Positions 9,911-18,943 of a stretch of 64,000 nt of DNA are shown one piece after another. How positions within the stretch are numbered: position 1 is the stretch's first letter; every line of letters starts with the position of its first letter. The notes below the pieces were generated by a model, which made no database searches, was not told the DNA's origin, and worked only from the letters and a program-made list of their open reading frames with translations. Source of the stretch: Cohaesibacter marisflavi. GTDB taxonomy: Bacteria > Pseudomonadota > Alphaproteobacteria > Rhizobiales > Cohaesibacteraceae. The translations under genes were made by a program, and so were the position numbers. The DNA is taken from the NCBI RefSeq assembly GCF_900115225.1, contig NZ_FOVR01000001.1:248001-312000 (forward strand), given 5' to 3'.

Positions 9911-10858
9911 ATGGATATTCGCAATTACACCAGCTTTGTTGCCGTGGCCGAATTGATGAATTTCACAAAGGCTGCGGAACGGTTGAATATCACCCAGTCT
10001 GCCCTTTCCCGACAGGTCAAGGCGCTTGAAGATTATCTGGGCGTAAAACTTTTCGAAAAGTCTGGACGAAATATACGCTTCACCCCGCAGGGCGAGGCTC
10101 TACTGGCCAAGATCAACAATGTTCTGGTGGCGGATAGGGAACTGCGTACCTTTGCAGACGATCTCACAGAGGGGGAATCCGGCCTTCTCAAAATCGGCGC
10201 ATGCTCGCAACTGATCGAGCGCTACATGCCGAGCTTTCTGAAGAAATGGACCGAAGACAATCCGGACATCGAGATCCGCCTTGAAGATGGCGGTGGACCT
10301 GAGCTGGCGAGCAAGCTGGTGGATGGTGTCTTCCATCTGACCATCAGCGCCGAACCGTCTGCACCGATCGAGGTTTTGGAAAGTCGTCCTCTGGGGCAGC
10401 TCGGTTTTCTGGCTGTTGGTGGCGCGGAGTTTCTGGGCAATGAGGAAGACCCGATCGAGATTGAAGAATTGCTTAGCCTGCCCATTCTGACGCTCAATAA
10501 GAAACATGTCTCCCGTGAGGTGTTTGATGCAGCCTGCCGGGTGAGTGGAACCGTGCCTCGTGTGGTGCTGGAGAGCAATTCGCCCCACACGTTGCTGGCC
10601 ATGTCTATCGGCGGCAACGGCGTAGCTGTCGTGCCATCGTCTGCCCAGCCGCAAGAGCCAAAGCTGCGCAGCCGCCCCATTGCGCTCAAGGGTGAACCGA
10701 TTACCTTTGGGATTTGCGCCATGTGGAATGTGCGCCAGCCGTTGCCCGCCTATGGTCAGCGCTTTATTGATTCCCTCGGAGACCATATTTGTAACGAGCA
10801 ATATCAGGAAGAATTTTCACTTCATCCCGCACAATATGGGCATCTTCAGGTCATATAA
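9911..10858 (+). CDS. LysR-family transcriptional regulator
   Basis: This 315-residue regulator has an N-terminal winged helix-turn-helix (residues 1-60, with FTKAAERLNITQSALSRQ) and a two-lobed effector-binding domain (about 90-300). The ATG at 9911 is preferred over the TTG immediately before it. It lies just upstream of, and in the same direction as, the ABC/SMP-30 operon that begins at 11031, and a T-N11-A dyad sits in the gap between them. By position it is the likely regulator of that operon; the effector is unknown. Confidence 0.88.
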   Translation: MDIRNYTSFVAVAELMNFTKAAERLNITQSALSRQVKALEDYLGVKLFEKSGRNIRFTPQGEALLAKINNVLVADRELRTFADDLTEGESGLLKIGACSQLIERYMPSFLKKWTEDNPDIEIRLEDGGGPELASKLVDGVFHLTISAEPSAPIEVLESRPLGQLGFLAVGGAEFLGNEEDPIEIEELLSLPILTLNKKHVSREVFDAACRVSGTVPRVVLESNSPHTLLAMSIGGNGVAVVPSSAQPQEPKLRSRPIALKGEPITFGICAMWNVRQPLPAYGQRFIDSLGDHICNEQYQEEFSLHPAQYGHLQVI

Positions 10859-10867
10859 TCGTTTGAT

Positions 10868-10879
10868 TTTTGCGCAAAA
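10868..10879. promoter_or_regulatory. 12-bp perfect palindrome after the LysR gene
   Basis: TTTTGCGCAAAA is a perfect 12-bp palindrome 10 bp after the LysR stop codon. It could be an operator half of the promoter region for the operon at 11031. No T-run follows, so it is not an obvious terminator. Confidence 0.3.
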
Positions 10880-10886
10880 CAGCAAT

Positions 10887-10905
10887 CCATGCAGAATGCG
10901 CATGG
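10887..10905. promoter_or_regulatory. Candidate LysR box (CCATGC-N7-GCATGG)
   Basis: A perfect 6-bp inverted repeat, CCATGC and GCATGG separated by 7 bp, contains the T-N11-A spacing typical of LysR-family sites (T at 10890, A at 10902). It lies between the LysR gene and the permease gene at 11031, about 130 bp upstream of the latter's start. A second dyad, CTGCAT-N7-ATGCAG, lies at 10983-11001. Confidence 0.42.
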
Positions 10906-10982
10906 TTTATACGTAAAAATATTCATTGGACGCGCTGTTCCAACTGACGCTACGCTGCTTATTGTTTAGGCAAGATGGCTTG

Positions 10983-11001
10983 CTGCATCAATATTATGCA
11001 G
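10983..11001. promoter_or_regulatory. Second dyad (CTGCAT-N7-ATGCAG) upstream of the ABC operon
   Basis: A perfect 6-bp inverted repeat with 7-bp spacer lies 30 bp before the first permease start. It has the same 6-7-6 geometry as the dyad at 10887-10905 but lacks the symmetric T-N11-A. It could be an operator or a leader hairpin. Confidence 0.3.
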
Positions 11002-11030
11002 TGGCTGGGCATGGAGTAGGGTAGCGCAAA

Positions 11031-12002
11031 ATGAGCTTCATAAAAAATCTCAATCAGGAAAGCATCGTACTGGCGATTACGGTGGTTATGTTTGCGCTGG
11101 CGTCTTTGCTTCTGCCGGGTTTCTTCTCGGCAAACAATCTGGTTGCCATTGTGCGCTCTGTTTCCGTTTTGGGGATCCTTGCTCTTGGCATGGCCATGAT
11201 TATTATCGGTCGTGGCATTGACCTTTCCATGGTAGCCATCATGGCTATGTCCGTTGCCTGCTATTTGCAAATGCTCAATTCGGGCATGGGAGAGGGGAGT
11301 GCTCTTGTTCTGGCTTTGGCTGGCGTGTTGGCCATCGGGCTGATTAACGGCGTTCTGGTGGCCTATGCCGATGTGCCCGCTATTTTCGTAACGCTGGCCA
11401 GCTCATCATTCGTTTTCGGCTTTGTGCGGTCCCAGCTGATCAACACCGATGCTGTCCCTGTGCCGTCCGGGCACTGGGTCGAGATTCTTGGCGGTATGCG
11501 CTTTATGAGCATTCCGGTCGAGGTCTTCCTCTTTGCCGGTCTTGCCCTTGCGACTTTCCTGTTCCTGCGTTACAGCAAGTGGGGACGCTATGTCTATTAT
11601 GCGGGCGACAACCCGGAGGCTGCGCGCAATTCCGGCATGCCGGTCCGTCCGATGATGGTGCTGCGCTATGTGATTTCCGCGCTCATTGCCTTCATCGCCG
11701 GCATTCTTACTGCTTCCAGCCTGCATTCCATCAATACCCGTATCGTCAATTCCAACCTGCTCTATGACATTGTGCTGATCACGGTCATCGGAGGCATCGG
11801 CCTCTCAGGCGGCAAAGGGGGCGTGCGCAACGTTTTGTTCGGCGCAGCTCTTATCGGTATTATGCTCAACGCCATGACGATCATCGATATTCCGCTGCTC
11901 TACCAGAATCTGATCAAGGCAGGCATCCTGCTGGGCGCCATCATCGTCGACGGTATTCTCAATCCCCGCGATGAACAGACTGCGCAGCAGGGAGACATTT
12001 AA
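11031..12002 (+). CDS. ABC transporter permease, RbsC-type (carbohydrate uptake family)
   Basis: This 323-residue polytopic protein has about 8-10 hydrophobic segments and the RbsC/AraH-family core (ILALGMAMIIIGRGIDLS and GGIGLSGGKGGV). It is one of two RbsC-type permeases of this operon; the other is at 13371 and is fused to an enzyme-like domain, so the importer probably uses a permease heterodimer. It is the first gene of the operon, 123 bp before the binding-protein gene. The substrate cannot be read from sequence. Confidence 0.88.
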   Translation: MSFIKNLNQESIVLAITVVMFALASLLLPGFFSANNLVAIVRSVSVLGILALGMAMIIIGRGIDLSMVAIMAMSVACYLQMLNSGMGEGSALVLALAGVLAIGLINGVLVAYADVPAIFVTLASSSFVFGFVRSQLINTDAVPVPSGHWVEILGGMRFMSIPVEVFLFAGLALATFLFLRYSKWGRYVYYAGDNPEAARNSGMPVRPMMVLRYVISALIAFIAGILTASSLHSINTRIVNSNLLYDIVLITVIGGIGLSGGKGGVRNVLFGAALIGIMLNAMTIIDIPLLYQNLIKAGILLGAIIVDGILNPRDEQTAQQGDI

Positions 12003-12125
12003 AGCAAGCCCCGTATAGACCCCTCAAGACCCCACTACACCCACGAAGTCCAGAACCAACAGTATCTATATCAATAAAAATCAAAAGTCCGAGCAATCAC
12101 AATCCTTTCCAACAGAGGGACAGAC

Positions 12126-13157
12126 ATGAACATCATCAAGACCCTTATGGCCGCGACTGCGGCGCTTACCATCAGCTCAGCCGCCCTTGTTACGCAGGTT
12201 GCTGCCGCTGGCGATCCTGCACCACAGATCTATGCAAAGGCCATGGAAGGCAAGCGTATCATGCTCGTGCCGATGGCCATGGGCTTCGATCTGGCGCAGG
12301 GCTGGGCCGCTATCCTGAAGCGTGAAGTGGACGCCTTTGGCGGTATCTTCGAAACCCGCGACCCCAACTGGAGCGTGGAAGCTGGCGCACAGGCCATCAC
12401 CGAAGCCATTGCCTCAGAAAACAAGCCTGATGTTCTGATTGTCATGTCACCGGACATGAACTCCTATTCCAAGCTGATGAAGCGCGCCCAGAAGGCTGGC
12501 ATCTATGTCATCCTCGTGGACAACCCGGCCAACTTCAAGGCTGATGCCTATGTTGGTAGTGATTGGACCCAGCTTGGCCGTCTGGAAGCAGAAGCCGTTG
12601 TCAAAGGCTGTGGCCCGGATTCTTCCAAGAAGATTGGTCTGGTGCAGGGCGATCAGGTCAACGCAACCAGCCTGTTCCAATATGCAGGCATCATGGAAGT
12701 GCTCGCCAAATATCCTGAGTTCGAAGTGGTCGCCAAGCCTGATTCCAACTGGGATGCCACTACCTCGCGTAACGTGACCACCACCATGTTGCAGCAGAAT
12801 CCTGATATCTGCGGCATCATCGACTTCTGGGATGGGGATGCCTCTGGTGCCGCCGCAGCCATTCGCGATGCTGGCAAGCAGGACGATGTTTTCCTTGTCA
12901 CCACGGGCGGCGGTGAGAAAACCGCTGACTGTGATCTCATCGAAGATGGCACCTATGGTGCCGTGGTCATGACTGACTTGGCTCAGGAAACCCACAATAT
13001 GGTGGCGATCATCAAATATCTGCTCCAGAGCGGTCAGCCTGCAGGCACCTCAGCGCCGTATATCTACACGTTGCTGAAGGCAACCACCAAAGACAACCTC
13101 AAGCCTGACAGCTGTTGGGATCTTGCCGCGCTTCAGGCTGAAGCTGCTGGCGAATAA
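12126..13157 (+). CDS. ABC transporter periplasmic substrate-binding protein (RbsB/PBP1-like)
   Basis: This 343-residue protein has a Sec signal peptide (about 1-27, ending in AAAG) and the two-lobed fold of the periplasmic-binding-protein-like I family. Family-like segments include VLIVMSPDMNSYSK, GIYVILVDNPANF and the hinge region around IIDFWDGDASG. It is the soluble receptor of the ABC importer encoded on both sides. Four internal cysteines are unusual for this family and might form disulphides. An RBS (AGAGGGACAG) precedes the ATG. A strong hairpin just after the stop may protect its transcript and give the excess expression usual for binding proteins. Confidence 0.88.
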   Translation: MNIIKTLMAATAALTISSAALVTQVAAAGDPAPQIYAKAMEGKRIMLVPMAMGFDLAQGWAAILKREVDAFGGIFETRDPNWSVEAGAQAITEAIASENKPDVLIVMSPDMNSYSKLMKRAQKAGIYVILVDNPANFKADAYVGSDWTQLGRLEAEAVVKGCGPDSSKKIGLVQGDQVNATSLFQYAGIMEVLAKYPEFEVVAKPDSNWDATTSRNVTTTMLQQNPDICGIIDFWDGDASGAAAAIRDAGKQDDVFLVTTGGGEKTADCDLIEDGTYGAVVMTDLAQETHNMVAIIKYLLQSGQPAGTSAPYIYTLLKATTKDNLKPDSCWDLAALQAEAAGE

Positions 13158-13172
13158 AAGTCGCGATCTGGT

Positions 13173-13197
13173 CTGGCAGCGCTTGGGGCGCTGCCAG
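13173..13197 (+). terminator. Post-binding-protein hairpin (attenuator or mRNA-stability element)
   Basis: CTGGCAGCGC and GCGCTGCCAG form a perfect 10-bp stem with a 5-nt loop, 15 bp after the binding-protein stop. The following bases (CCTTAATC) lack a T-run. It is therefore more likely a partial terminator or 3' stabiliser inside the operon than a full stop. Confidence 0.6.
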
Positions 13198-13370
13198 CCT
13201 TAATCAGGCGCGGGCAGGGTGCTTTTAGTCTGCCCGTTCCACTCCGCCTCCTTGCCGGTGCTGATCCGCAGTCAAGCAGGTGGAATCTTTGTTTTTTCTA
13301 TTCCCACTCCGTCTCTTTCTGGAATCCTCCCTTACGTGACGGATGGCTCAAGTCGTCGGAAAATTGATAG

Positions 13371-15494
13371 ATGGCCTTTCGTGAAAGACTGCAAGCCTGG
13401 CGCTACAATACCATTCCTGATCATCTTATCGGGGAGATCCTGACCAAGCGTTGGACGGATAACGCCATTCCCTTCATTGCCCTGGTGATCACTGTGGCCG
13501 CCTTCGGATCTGCTATTCCGGGGTTTTTCAGACCCTATTCCTTGCAGGAATCCACCCGGCAACTGGGGGAATTCTCTCTGGTTGTTACGGGGTTGTCAGT
13601 TGTCATGCTGGGGGGCGGCATCGACCTTTCGGTTGGCTCCATCTTTGCGCTGGCGACATTTGCGTCTGTTGGGACCTTCTTCATTTTCGAAGCGCCGGTG
13701 TGGGTCTGTCTGTTGGCTGCCATCGCAACGGGTGTTGTCTGCGGCGCGATCAACGGCTATCTCATCGGCTTTCTGCGCCTGCGCGCTTTCCTTACCACGC
13801 TGGTGACCTTCATCATCGGGCGTGCCCTGTTTGATATTCTCGTGGTGCAATATGGTGCCGCAACGCAGATGTCCTTCATGTCGTCCGACTTGTGGGATTT
13901 CATCGGTGATGGCACGCTGTTTGGCTTCTCGGTGCCGGTGTTGACGGCGATTGTCTTTGCGCTGATCACCCACATTGCTCTCACCCGATCGAGGCCTGGC
14001 TGGCATGTGCAGGCAGTTGGGGGCTCTCGCCGCTCGGCGCATAATGCCGGTATCCGCGTGCGGCGCACTGTTTTCATGACCTATGTCTTTTCAGGCTTTT
14101 GTGCCGGCGTGTCTGGCTTCCTCATGGCAACACGATTGTCGAGCGCTGGGCCGGGCACAGGCCACGGTCTTGAAATTCTGGCGCTGACGGCTGCCGTTGT
14201 TGGCGGCAACTCCTTGGGCGGTGGTCGTGGCTCCGTGGTCAAGGGCATCATGGGCGCGATCATCGTGCTGGTGATGACCAACGGTCTTATTCGCCTTGGC
14301 TTCGGTACGGGCACCAACCAGATGGTCCTCGGCATCATGTTGGCGCTCGCTGTAACCATCGATATCCGCTGGCTGAAAAACCGCCACAAGGTGCTCAACG
14401 AGGTCTATGTCGCGCCGGTCTATCTCAAGATGGGAAAATCGGAATCCGCAGAACCTGGATCTGGTTCGGCCTATTCCCTCAACAACAAGCTTTCCTCGGC
14501 CCAGCATATAGGTCTGGGCGAGTTGGAAGGGCCTGAGGATGTGATCCTCGACCGCGATGATCATCTTTATTGCGGCACACGCCATGGCGAGATCATCCGC
14601 TACTTTGCACCCGACTATAAACGGTCTGAAGTCTTTGCCCATGTCGGTGGCTTCCCGCTGGGGCTGGCCTTCGACAAGGATCAAAACCTCATCACCTGCG
14701 TTGGTGCAATGGGGCTCTACAAAATCTCGCCGGACCGCGAAGTCACGCGCCTTTCTGCCGAGACGCGCCGTTCGCTGACCTCCATCGTCGATGACGCCCG
14801 CATGCGTGATCCGAACGACCTCGACATCGCGCCTGACGGCAAGATCTATTTTACCGATTCCACCAAGCGCTATGATGCTCATGAATGGATGCTCGACTCT
14901 ATTGAGAACCGTGGTACAGGGCGCCTGTTGGTCTATGATCCCAAGGATGGCTCCACCAAGACGCTGCTTGATGGCTACCGCTACACCAACGGCGTGTGCA
15001 TGGCCCATGATGGTCAGTCGCTCTATTTCTCTGAAAGCTGGAGAAGCCGCATCCATCGTTATTGGATCGCTGGCCCCAAGGCAGGTACCGTGGAATGTGT
15101 CATCAAGGATATGCCGGGCTATACCGATAATATCAACCGTGCGTCCGATGGCACCTACTGGATGGCATGGCTCGGCATGCGCACACCCAGTTTTGACCTC
15201 TCACTGCGCCACCCGGACATGCGCAAGCGCATGACCCGTCGCCTGCCGCAGGATGACTGGTTGTTCCCGAACATCAACACCGGCGGTATCGTCAAATTCG
15301 ACGACAGCGGCACAATCATCCAGACCATGGGTGATCTTACCGGTCAGAACCACCCGATGGTGACCTCGATGCGCGAGCATAAGGGCAAGCTCTTTATCGG
15401 AGGCATTCTGAACAACCGCATCGGCCTGTTTGATATTGAAGGCGCCGACCCGAATTGGACCGGCATGACGTCCTATTGGGGAGAAAAAGCATGA
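13371..15494 (+). CDS. ABC permease (RbsC-type) fused to SMP-30/strictosidine-synthase-like beta-propeller
   Basis: The 707-residue protein has an RbsC-type permease (about residues 1-330, with VVMLGGGIDLSVGS and GGNSLGGGRGSVVKG). A short linker leads to a six-bladed propeller of the SMP-30/gluconolactonase/strictosidine-synthase class (about 380-700, with LEGPEDVILD, DPNDLDIAPDGKIYFTD, NGVCMAHDGQSLYFSE and GYTDNINRASDG). The reading frame is continuous across the junction, so this is a real fusion. RbsC-type permeases usually end in the cytoplasm, so the propeller would sit at the cytoplasmic exit and could open or hydrolyse the incoming substrate (inference). The stop overlaps the next start by 4 bp (ATGA), implying translational coupling with the second propeller gene. 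Confidence 0.88.
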   Translation: MAFRERLQAWRYNTIPDHLIGEILTKRWTDNAIPFIALVITVAAFGSAIPGFFRPYSLQESTRQLGEFSLVVTGLSVVMLGGGIDLSVGSIFALATFASVGTFFIFEAPVWVCLLAAIATGVVCGAINGYLIGFLRLRAFLTTLVTFIIGRALFDILVVQYGAATQMSFMSSDLWDFIGDGTLFGFSVPVLTAIVFALITHIALTRSRPGWHVQAVGGSRRSAHNAGIRVRRTVFMTYVFSGFCAGVSGFLMATRLSSAGPGTGHGLEILALTAAVVGGNSLGGGRGSVVKGIMGAIIVLVMTNGLIRLGFGTGTNQMVLGIMLALAVTIDIRWLKNRHKVLNEVYVAPVYLKMGKSESAEPGSGSAYSLNNKLSSAQHIGLGELEGPEDVILDRDDHLYCGTRHGEIIRYFAPDYKRSEVFAHVGGFPLGLAFDKDQNLITCVGAMGLYKISPDREVTRLSAETRRSLTSIVDDARMRDPNDLDIAPDGKIYFTDSTKRYDAHEWMLDSIENRGTGRLLVYDPKDGSTKTLLDGYRYTNGVCMAHDGQSLYFSESWRSRIHRYWIAGPKAGTVECVIKDMPGYTDNINRASDGTYWMAWLGMRTPSFDLSLRHPDMRKRMTRRLPQDDWLFPNINTGGIVKFDDSGTIIQTMGDLTGQNHPMVTSMREHKGKLFIGGILNNRIGLFDIEGADPNWTGMTSYWGEKA

Positions 15495-16546
15495 TCCTCG
15501 ATCCCATCCTCGATATTTTCCGCGGCAAGGCCGTCACCATTCCGCCCATGGATGGCGCTTTCCGTCCCAACACGGTGCTGGATGACGCCGAAATTGTCTC
15601 CCACCTTTCCGAGCCGGACAATCTGGCCGTGCTGAAAGGAGAGGTGATTGCCACCTCGGGCAATGCCATCTATGCCATAAACAAGGGCAACGAGCCCAAG
15701 GTGCTGCGCTCTTTCGAAGCGCCGATCACGGCCCTGGCTGTTTCGCCCGACGATAAACTGGCGGTCGCTCTGGAAACTGGCCAGCTCTTCGTTGAAGGGG
15801 AGCCTGTCCATCTGCTCGAAGAGATCAAGGCAATCACCGCACTGGCCTATTCCTATGATGGCTCTCTCTGGTTGGCCAATGGCTCTTCGGAACATGCCTG
15901 CTCGGATTGGGCTGCCGACCTGATGAGCAAGAAGGCCTGCGGGTCTATCTGGGTGCGCCATACCCCTAGCGAGCCGTTCGAAAAGGTCGCCGGCGGCTTG
16001 GCCTATCCCTATGGTCTGTGCCCCTTGAGCGGTGGCCGTGTGGTCTTCTCTGAAAGCTGGAAGCATCGCGTGATGCAGATAGATGCAGATAAGAATGTCT
16101 CCACGCTGATTGACCAGATTCCCGGATATCCCTCCCGCATCATGCCGACAGAGGATGGTGGTGCTATTCTTTCCGTTTTTGCTCCGCGCAACCGGCTGGT
16201 TGAGCTGGTGCTACAGGAAAAACATTATCGCTATGACATGATGGAAAGCGTTCCCCGCGAATACTGGATTGCTCCGGCGCTCTATTCCAACCGCAGCTTC
16301 CTTGAGCCGCTGCAATGTGGCGGCATCCGCACCATGGGTGTTTACAAGGCTTGGGCCCCGGCTCGTTCCTACGGCATGGTCGTGCGGTTGGGCAAGGCCA
16401 TGAACCCGATCACCAGTATGCACAGCCGTTCAAATGGCAACCGTCATGGTGTCTGCTGCGCCATCGAGCATGGTGGCGAGATCATCGTCGCTTCCAAGGG
16501 CGGTGATTTGCTGCTTGGCATCGAAGATACGAAAGCGGAGGGCTAA
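15491..16546 (+). CDS. SMP-30/strictosidine-synthase-like beta-propeller protein
   Basis: This 351-residue soluble protein has no signal peptide. Repeated propeller blades include EPDNLAVLKGEVIATSGN, ITALAVSPDDKLAVAL, LAYPYGLCPLSGGRVVFSES and GYPSRIMPTEDGGAILS. These match blade motifs of the propeller fused to the preceding permease, so the two domains are probably related partners. The start at 15491 is set by the ATGA overlap with the upstream gene. Its likely role is a cytoplasmic lactonase or hydrolase in the operon's pathway; the reaction is unknown. The metal ligands of true SMP-30 cannot be assigned securely by eye. Confidence 0.78.
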   Translation: MILDPILDIFRGKAVTIPPMDGAFRPNTVLDDAEIVSHLSEPDNLAVLKGEVIATSGNAIYAINKGNEPKVLRSFEAPITALAVSPDDKLAVALETGQLFVEGEPVHLLEEIKAITALAYSYDGSLWLANGSSEHACSDWAADLMSKKACGSIWVRHTPSEPFEKVAGGLAYPYGLCPLSGGRVVFSESWKHRVMQIDADKNVSTLIDQIPGYPSRIMPTEDGGAILSVFAPRNRLVELVLQEKHYRYDMMESVPREYWIAPALYSNRSFLEPLQCGGIRTMGVYKAWAPARSYGMVVRLGKAMNPITSMHSRSNGNRHGVCCAIEHGGEIIVASKGGDLLLGIEDTKAEG

Positions 16547-16550
16547 GGAT

Positions 16551-18047
16551 ATGGACCCCATCATTCGCATGGAAAAAATCACCAAGGCCTACCGCGGCGT
16601 TCCTGCCATCAAGGACGTGGATTTCGAGCTGCACAAGGGCGAAGTGCACGCGCTTCTCGGTGAGAACGGCGCTGGCAAATCCACCCTTACCAAGATGATG
16701 GCGGGCGTGGTCGAGCCAACCAGTGGCAAGATGTTCCATCATGGCAAGGAGACGGTCTTTACCAACCCGAATGAGGCACTTGAAGCGGGCATTGCCATGG
16801 TGTTTCAGGAAACCAGCCTTGTTCCATCCATGACGGTGGCGCAGAATCTTTATCTGGGCTCGGAGAGCTTCCTCAATCGCTTGCGTGGCACCTTCATTTC
16901 GGCCCAGCAGTTCTTGCAATCGCTCAACTTCTCTGTAGACCCGACAGCGTTGGTCGCCACCCTTGGTGCTGCCAAGCGGCAGATGGTCGAGATTGCCCGT
17001 GCGGTGCATCACAAGGCCGAAGTCATCATTTTCGATGAGCCGACCGCTACCCTTACACCGGAAGAAAAGCGCCATTTCTTTGCGCTGATCGAGCGGCTCA
17101 AAAAGAGCGGCGTGTCGATTATCTTCATCAGCCATGCCCTTGAGGAAGCACTTCAGATTTCCGATCGCATCACCATCCTGCGCGATGGTGAATTGGTGGC
17201 CAGTGACAAGACCGAGAATTTCACCCGCGACACGGTGATTGCTGCCATGGTCGGCCGTACCCTTTCGGGCGAGCTTTATCGCGATCGTGGCGAAAGCGGC
17301 GTACGCAAGGCGGGCAAGAAGGTGCTCTCCGTGCAGGATATTTCCATGGGCGCCATGGTTCGCAACAACTCTTTCTCCGTTTTTGCTGGCCAGATCACCG
17401 GCGTCTTTGGGCTGATCGGGTCTGGCCGTACCGAGACTTTCAAGATCATTTCCGGCATCTACAAGCGCGACTTCCTGCGCGGCGGAACCGTGGTGCTCAA
17501 CGAAAAGCCGACCCGCTATTATGTACCGCGCGAAGCGGTCAATGACGGTATTGTCTATGTCACCGAAGATCGAAAGAGCGAAGGCTTCTTCGAAACCATG
17601 TCGATTGCCGAGAATATCTATGCGGGGCTCATTGCTGCCGGTCATGACAAGGCCTGGTATATCAGCAAGAACGAAATGAGCGATGTAGCGGCCGCCTGGT
17701 CCAAAAAGCTGAACATCAAAGCCATTAATGACAATGCCCGCGTGGTCGAGCTTTCCGGTGGTAACCAGCAGAAGGTAGTGATCGGCAAGGGACTGGTGCA
17801 GGAGCCCAAACTGGTGATTTTCGATGAACCCACCCGCGGTGTGGATGTGGGGGCTATTGCGGAAATCCATCAGATCATCAACGGCTTGGCTGATCAGGGG
17901 CTGGCGGTGGTGGTGATTTCTTCCTACCTGCCAGAGATCATGAACCTCTCAGACCGTATTCTCGTCTGCCGACAGGGGCGCATCGTGGAGGAATTTTCAC
18001 CTGCTGAGGCGACCGAGGAAAAAATCATGTATGCGGCAGTCCATTAA
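16551..18047 (+). CDS. ABC transporter ATP-binding protein, RbsA/MglA-type (two ATPase domains)
   Basis: This 498-residue protein has two nucleotide-binding domains. The first has Walker A GENGAGKST and Walker B VIIFDEPTATLTPEE, but a weak signature (LGAAKRQ). The second has a degenerate Walker A (GLIGSGRTE), signature LSGGNQQKV and Walker B LVIFDEPTRGVDVG. One complete and one degenerate site is normal for sugar ATPases of this class. The start at 16551 (MDPIIRMEKI) is 4 bp after the preceding stop and follows TAAGGAT; a longer in-frame extension upstream would overlap the propeller gene and is rejected. It energises the permease pair of this operon. Confidence 0.92.
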   Translation: MDPIIRMEKITKAYRGVPAIKDVDFELHKGEVHALLGENGAGKSTLTKMMAGVVEPTSGKMFHHGKETVFTNPNEALEAGIAMVFQETSLVPSMTVAQNLYLGSESFLNRLRGTFISAQQFLQSLNFSVDPTALVATLGAAKRQMVEIARAVHHKAEVIIFDEPTATLTPEEKRHFFALIERLKKSGVSIIFISHALEEALQISDRITILRDGELVASDKTENFTRDTVIAAMVGRTLSGELYRDRGESGVRKAGKKVLSVQDISMGAMVRNNSFSVFAGQITGVFGLIGSGRTETFKIISGIYKRDFLRGGTVVLNEKPTRYYVPREAVNDGIVYVTEDRKSEGFFETMSIAENIYAGLIAAGHDKAWYISKNEMSDVAAAWSKKLNIKAINDNARVVELSGGNQQKVVIGKGLVQEPKLVIFDEPTRGVDVGAIAEIHQIINGLADQGLAVVVISSYLPEIMNLSDRILVCRQGRIVEEFSPAEATEEKIMYAAVH

Positions 18048-18073
18048 CGGCCCAAAACTCATCGAGGAGAAAC

Positions 18074-18931
18074 ATGATGGCATCCGAGCGCGCAATGTGG
18101 ACCTATTACAAGGGCGATTGGCATGAGGGAGATGTGCGCATTCTGGGCGCCGCTTCTCATGCAACATGGCTCGGGTCTTTGGTGTTTGACGGCGCGCGCC
18201 TGTTTGAGGGCGTTTCACCGGATCTGGACCTGCATTGCCAGCGGATCAATCGCTCTGCTGAAGCCCTGATGCTGGACCCGACCTTTACGGGGGAAGAGAT
18301 CGAAGCACTTGCCAAAGACGGCATCAAGAAATTTGCTCCCGATACCGATGTCTATATCCGGCCAATGTATTGGGCAGAGGAAAGCGATATCGGTACCTTG
18401 CCACCGCTGGCCTCATCGACCGATTTTGCCCTTTGTCTCGAAGAAATTCCGATGGTGGAGCCGTCAGGTTTTTCCATTACCACCACCCAGTTCCGCCGCC
18501 CGACCATTGCCGTTGCACCGACCAACGCCAAGGCAGCCGGCCTTTATGCCAACAATGCCCGCATGGTGCGTGAAGCCCAGAAAAAGGGCTTTGACAATGC
18601 ATTGGTCACCGATTGCGCGGGCAATGTAGCCGAACTGGCCACCGCCAACGTTTTCATGGTGCGCGGCGGGGAGGTGTTCACCTCCATCCCCAATGGCACC
18701 TTCCTTGCTGGCATCACGCGCAAGCGTGTCCTCGGGCTGTTGCGCGACGCTGGCTACACCGTGCATGAAATGACCCTGACGGTTCAGGATTTCATGGAAG
18801 CGGACGAAATTTTTTCTACCGGGAATATCTCCAAGGTCATCCCGGTATCTCGCATAGAAGACCGGGAACTCGCATACGGGCCAATCACCAAGAAGGCTCG
18901 TTCACTCTATATGGAATGGGCACACGCCTAG
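18074..18931 (+). CDS. Branched-chain-type (class IV) PLP aminotransferase
   Basis: This 285-residue fold-type IV PLP enzyme resembles IlvE and D-amino-acid aminotransferases. It has LVFDGARLFEGV near residue 36, the PLP lysine in APTNAKAAGLYANN (about residue 157), and GNVAELATANVF with the cofactor-contacting glutamate. It sits in the ABC/SMP-30 operon with a GAGGAGAAAC RBS (GAGGAGAAACATG). Inside a catabolic operon it more likely transaminates an imported amine or amino acid than makes branched-chain amino acids. Substrate unknown. Confidence 0.82.
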   Translation: MMASERAMWTYYKGDWHEGDVRILGAASHATWLGSLVFDGARLFEGVSPDLDLHCQRINRSAEALMLDPTFTGEEIEALAKDGIKKFAPDTDVYIRPMYWAEESDIGTLPPLASSTDFALCLEEIPMVEPSGFSITTTQFRRPTIAVAPTNAKAAGLYANNARMVREAQKKGFDNALVTDCAGNVAELATANVFMVRGGEVFTSIPNGTFLAGITRKRVLGLLRDAGYTVHEMTLTVQDFMEADEIFSTGNISKVIPVSRIEDRELAYGPITKKARSLYMEWAHA

Positions 18932-18943
18932 GAGGATACCACA

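Noticed and set aside
13371-16546. Possibility that the permease-propeller fusion is a frameshift artefact
   Set aside because: The frame is open across the linker with normal codon use, and the downstream start overlaps its stop by ATGA, as expected for a true gene end.
16482-17870. 462-codon antisense open frame over the ABC ATPase gene
   Set aside because: It is the mirror of a gene with both ATPase motif sets; histidine- and glycine-rich composition is typical of an antisense shadow. The same holds for long antisense frames at 14091-15056, 21093-22010 and 27016-28035.
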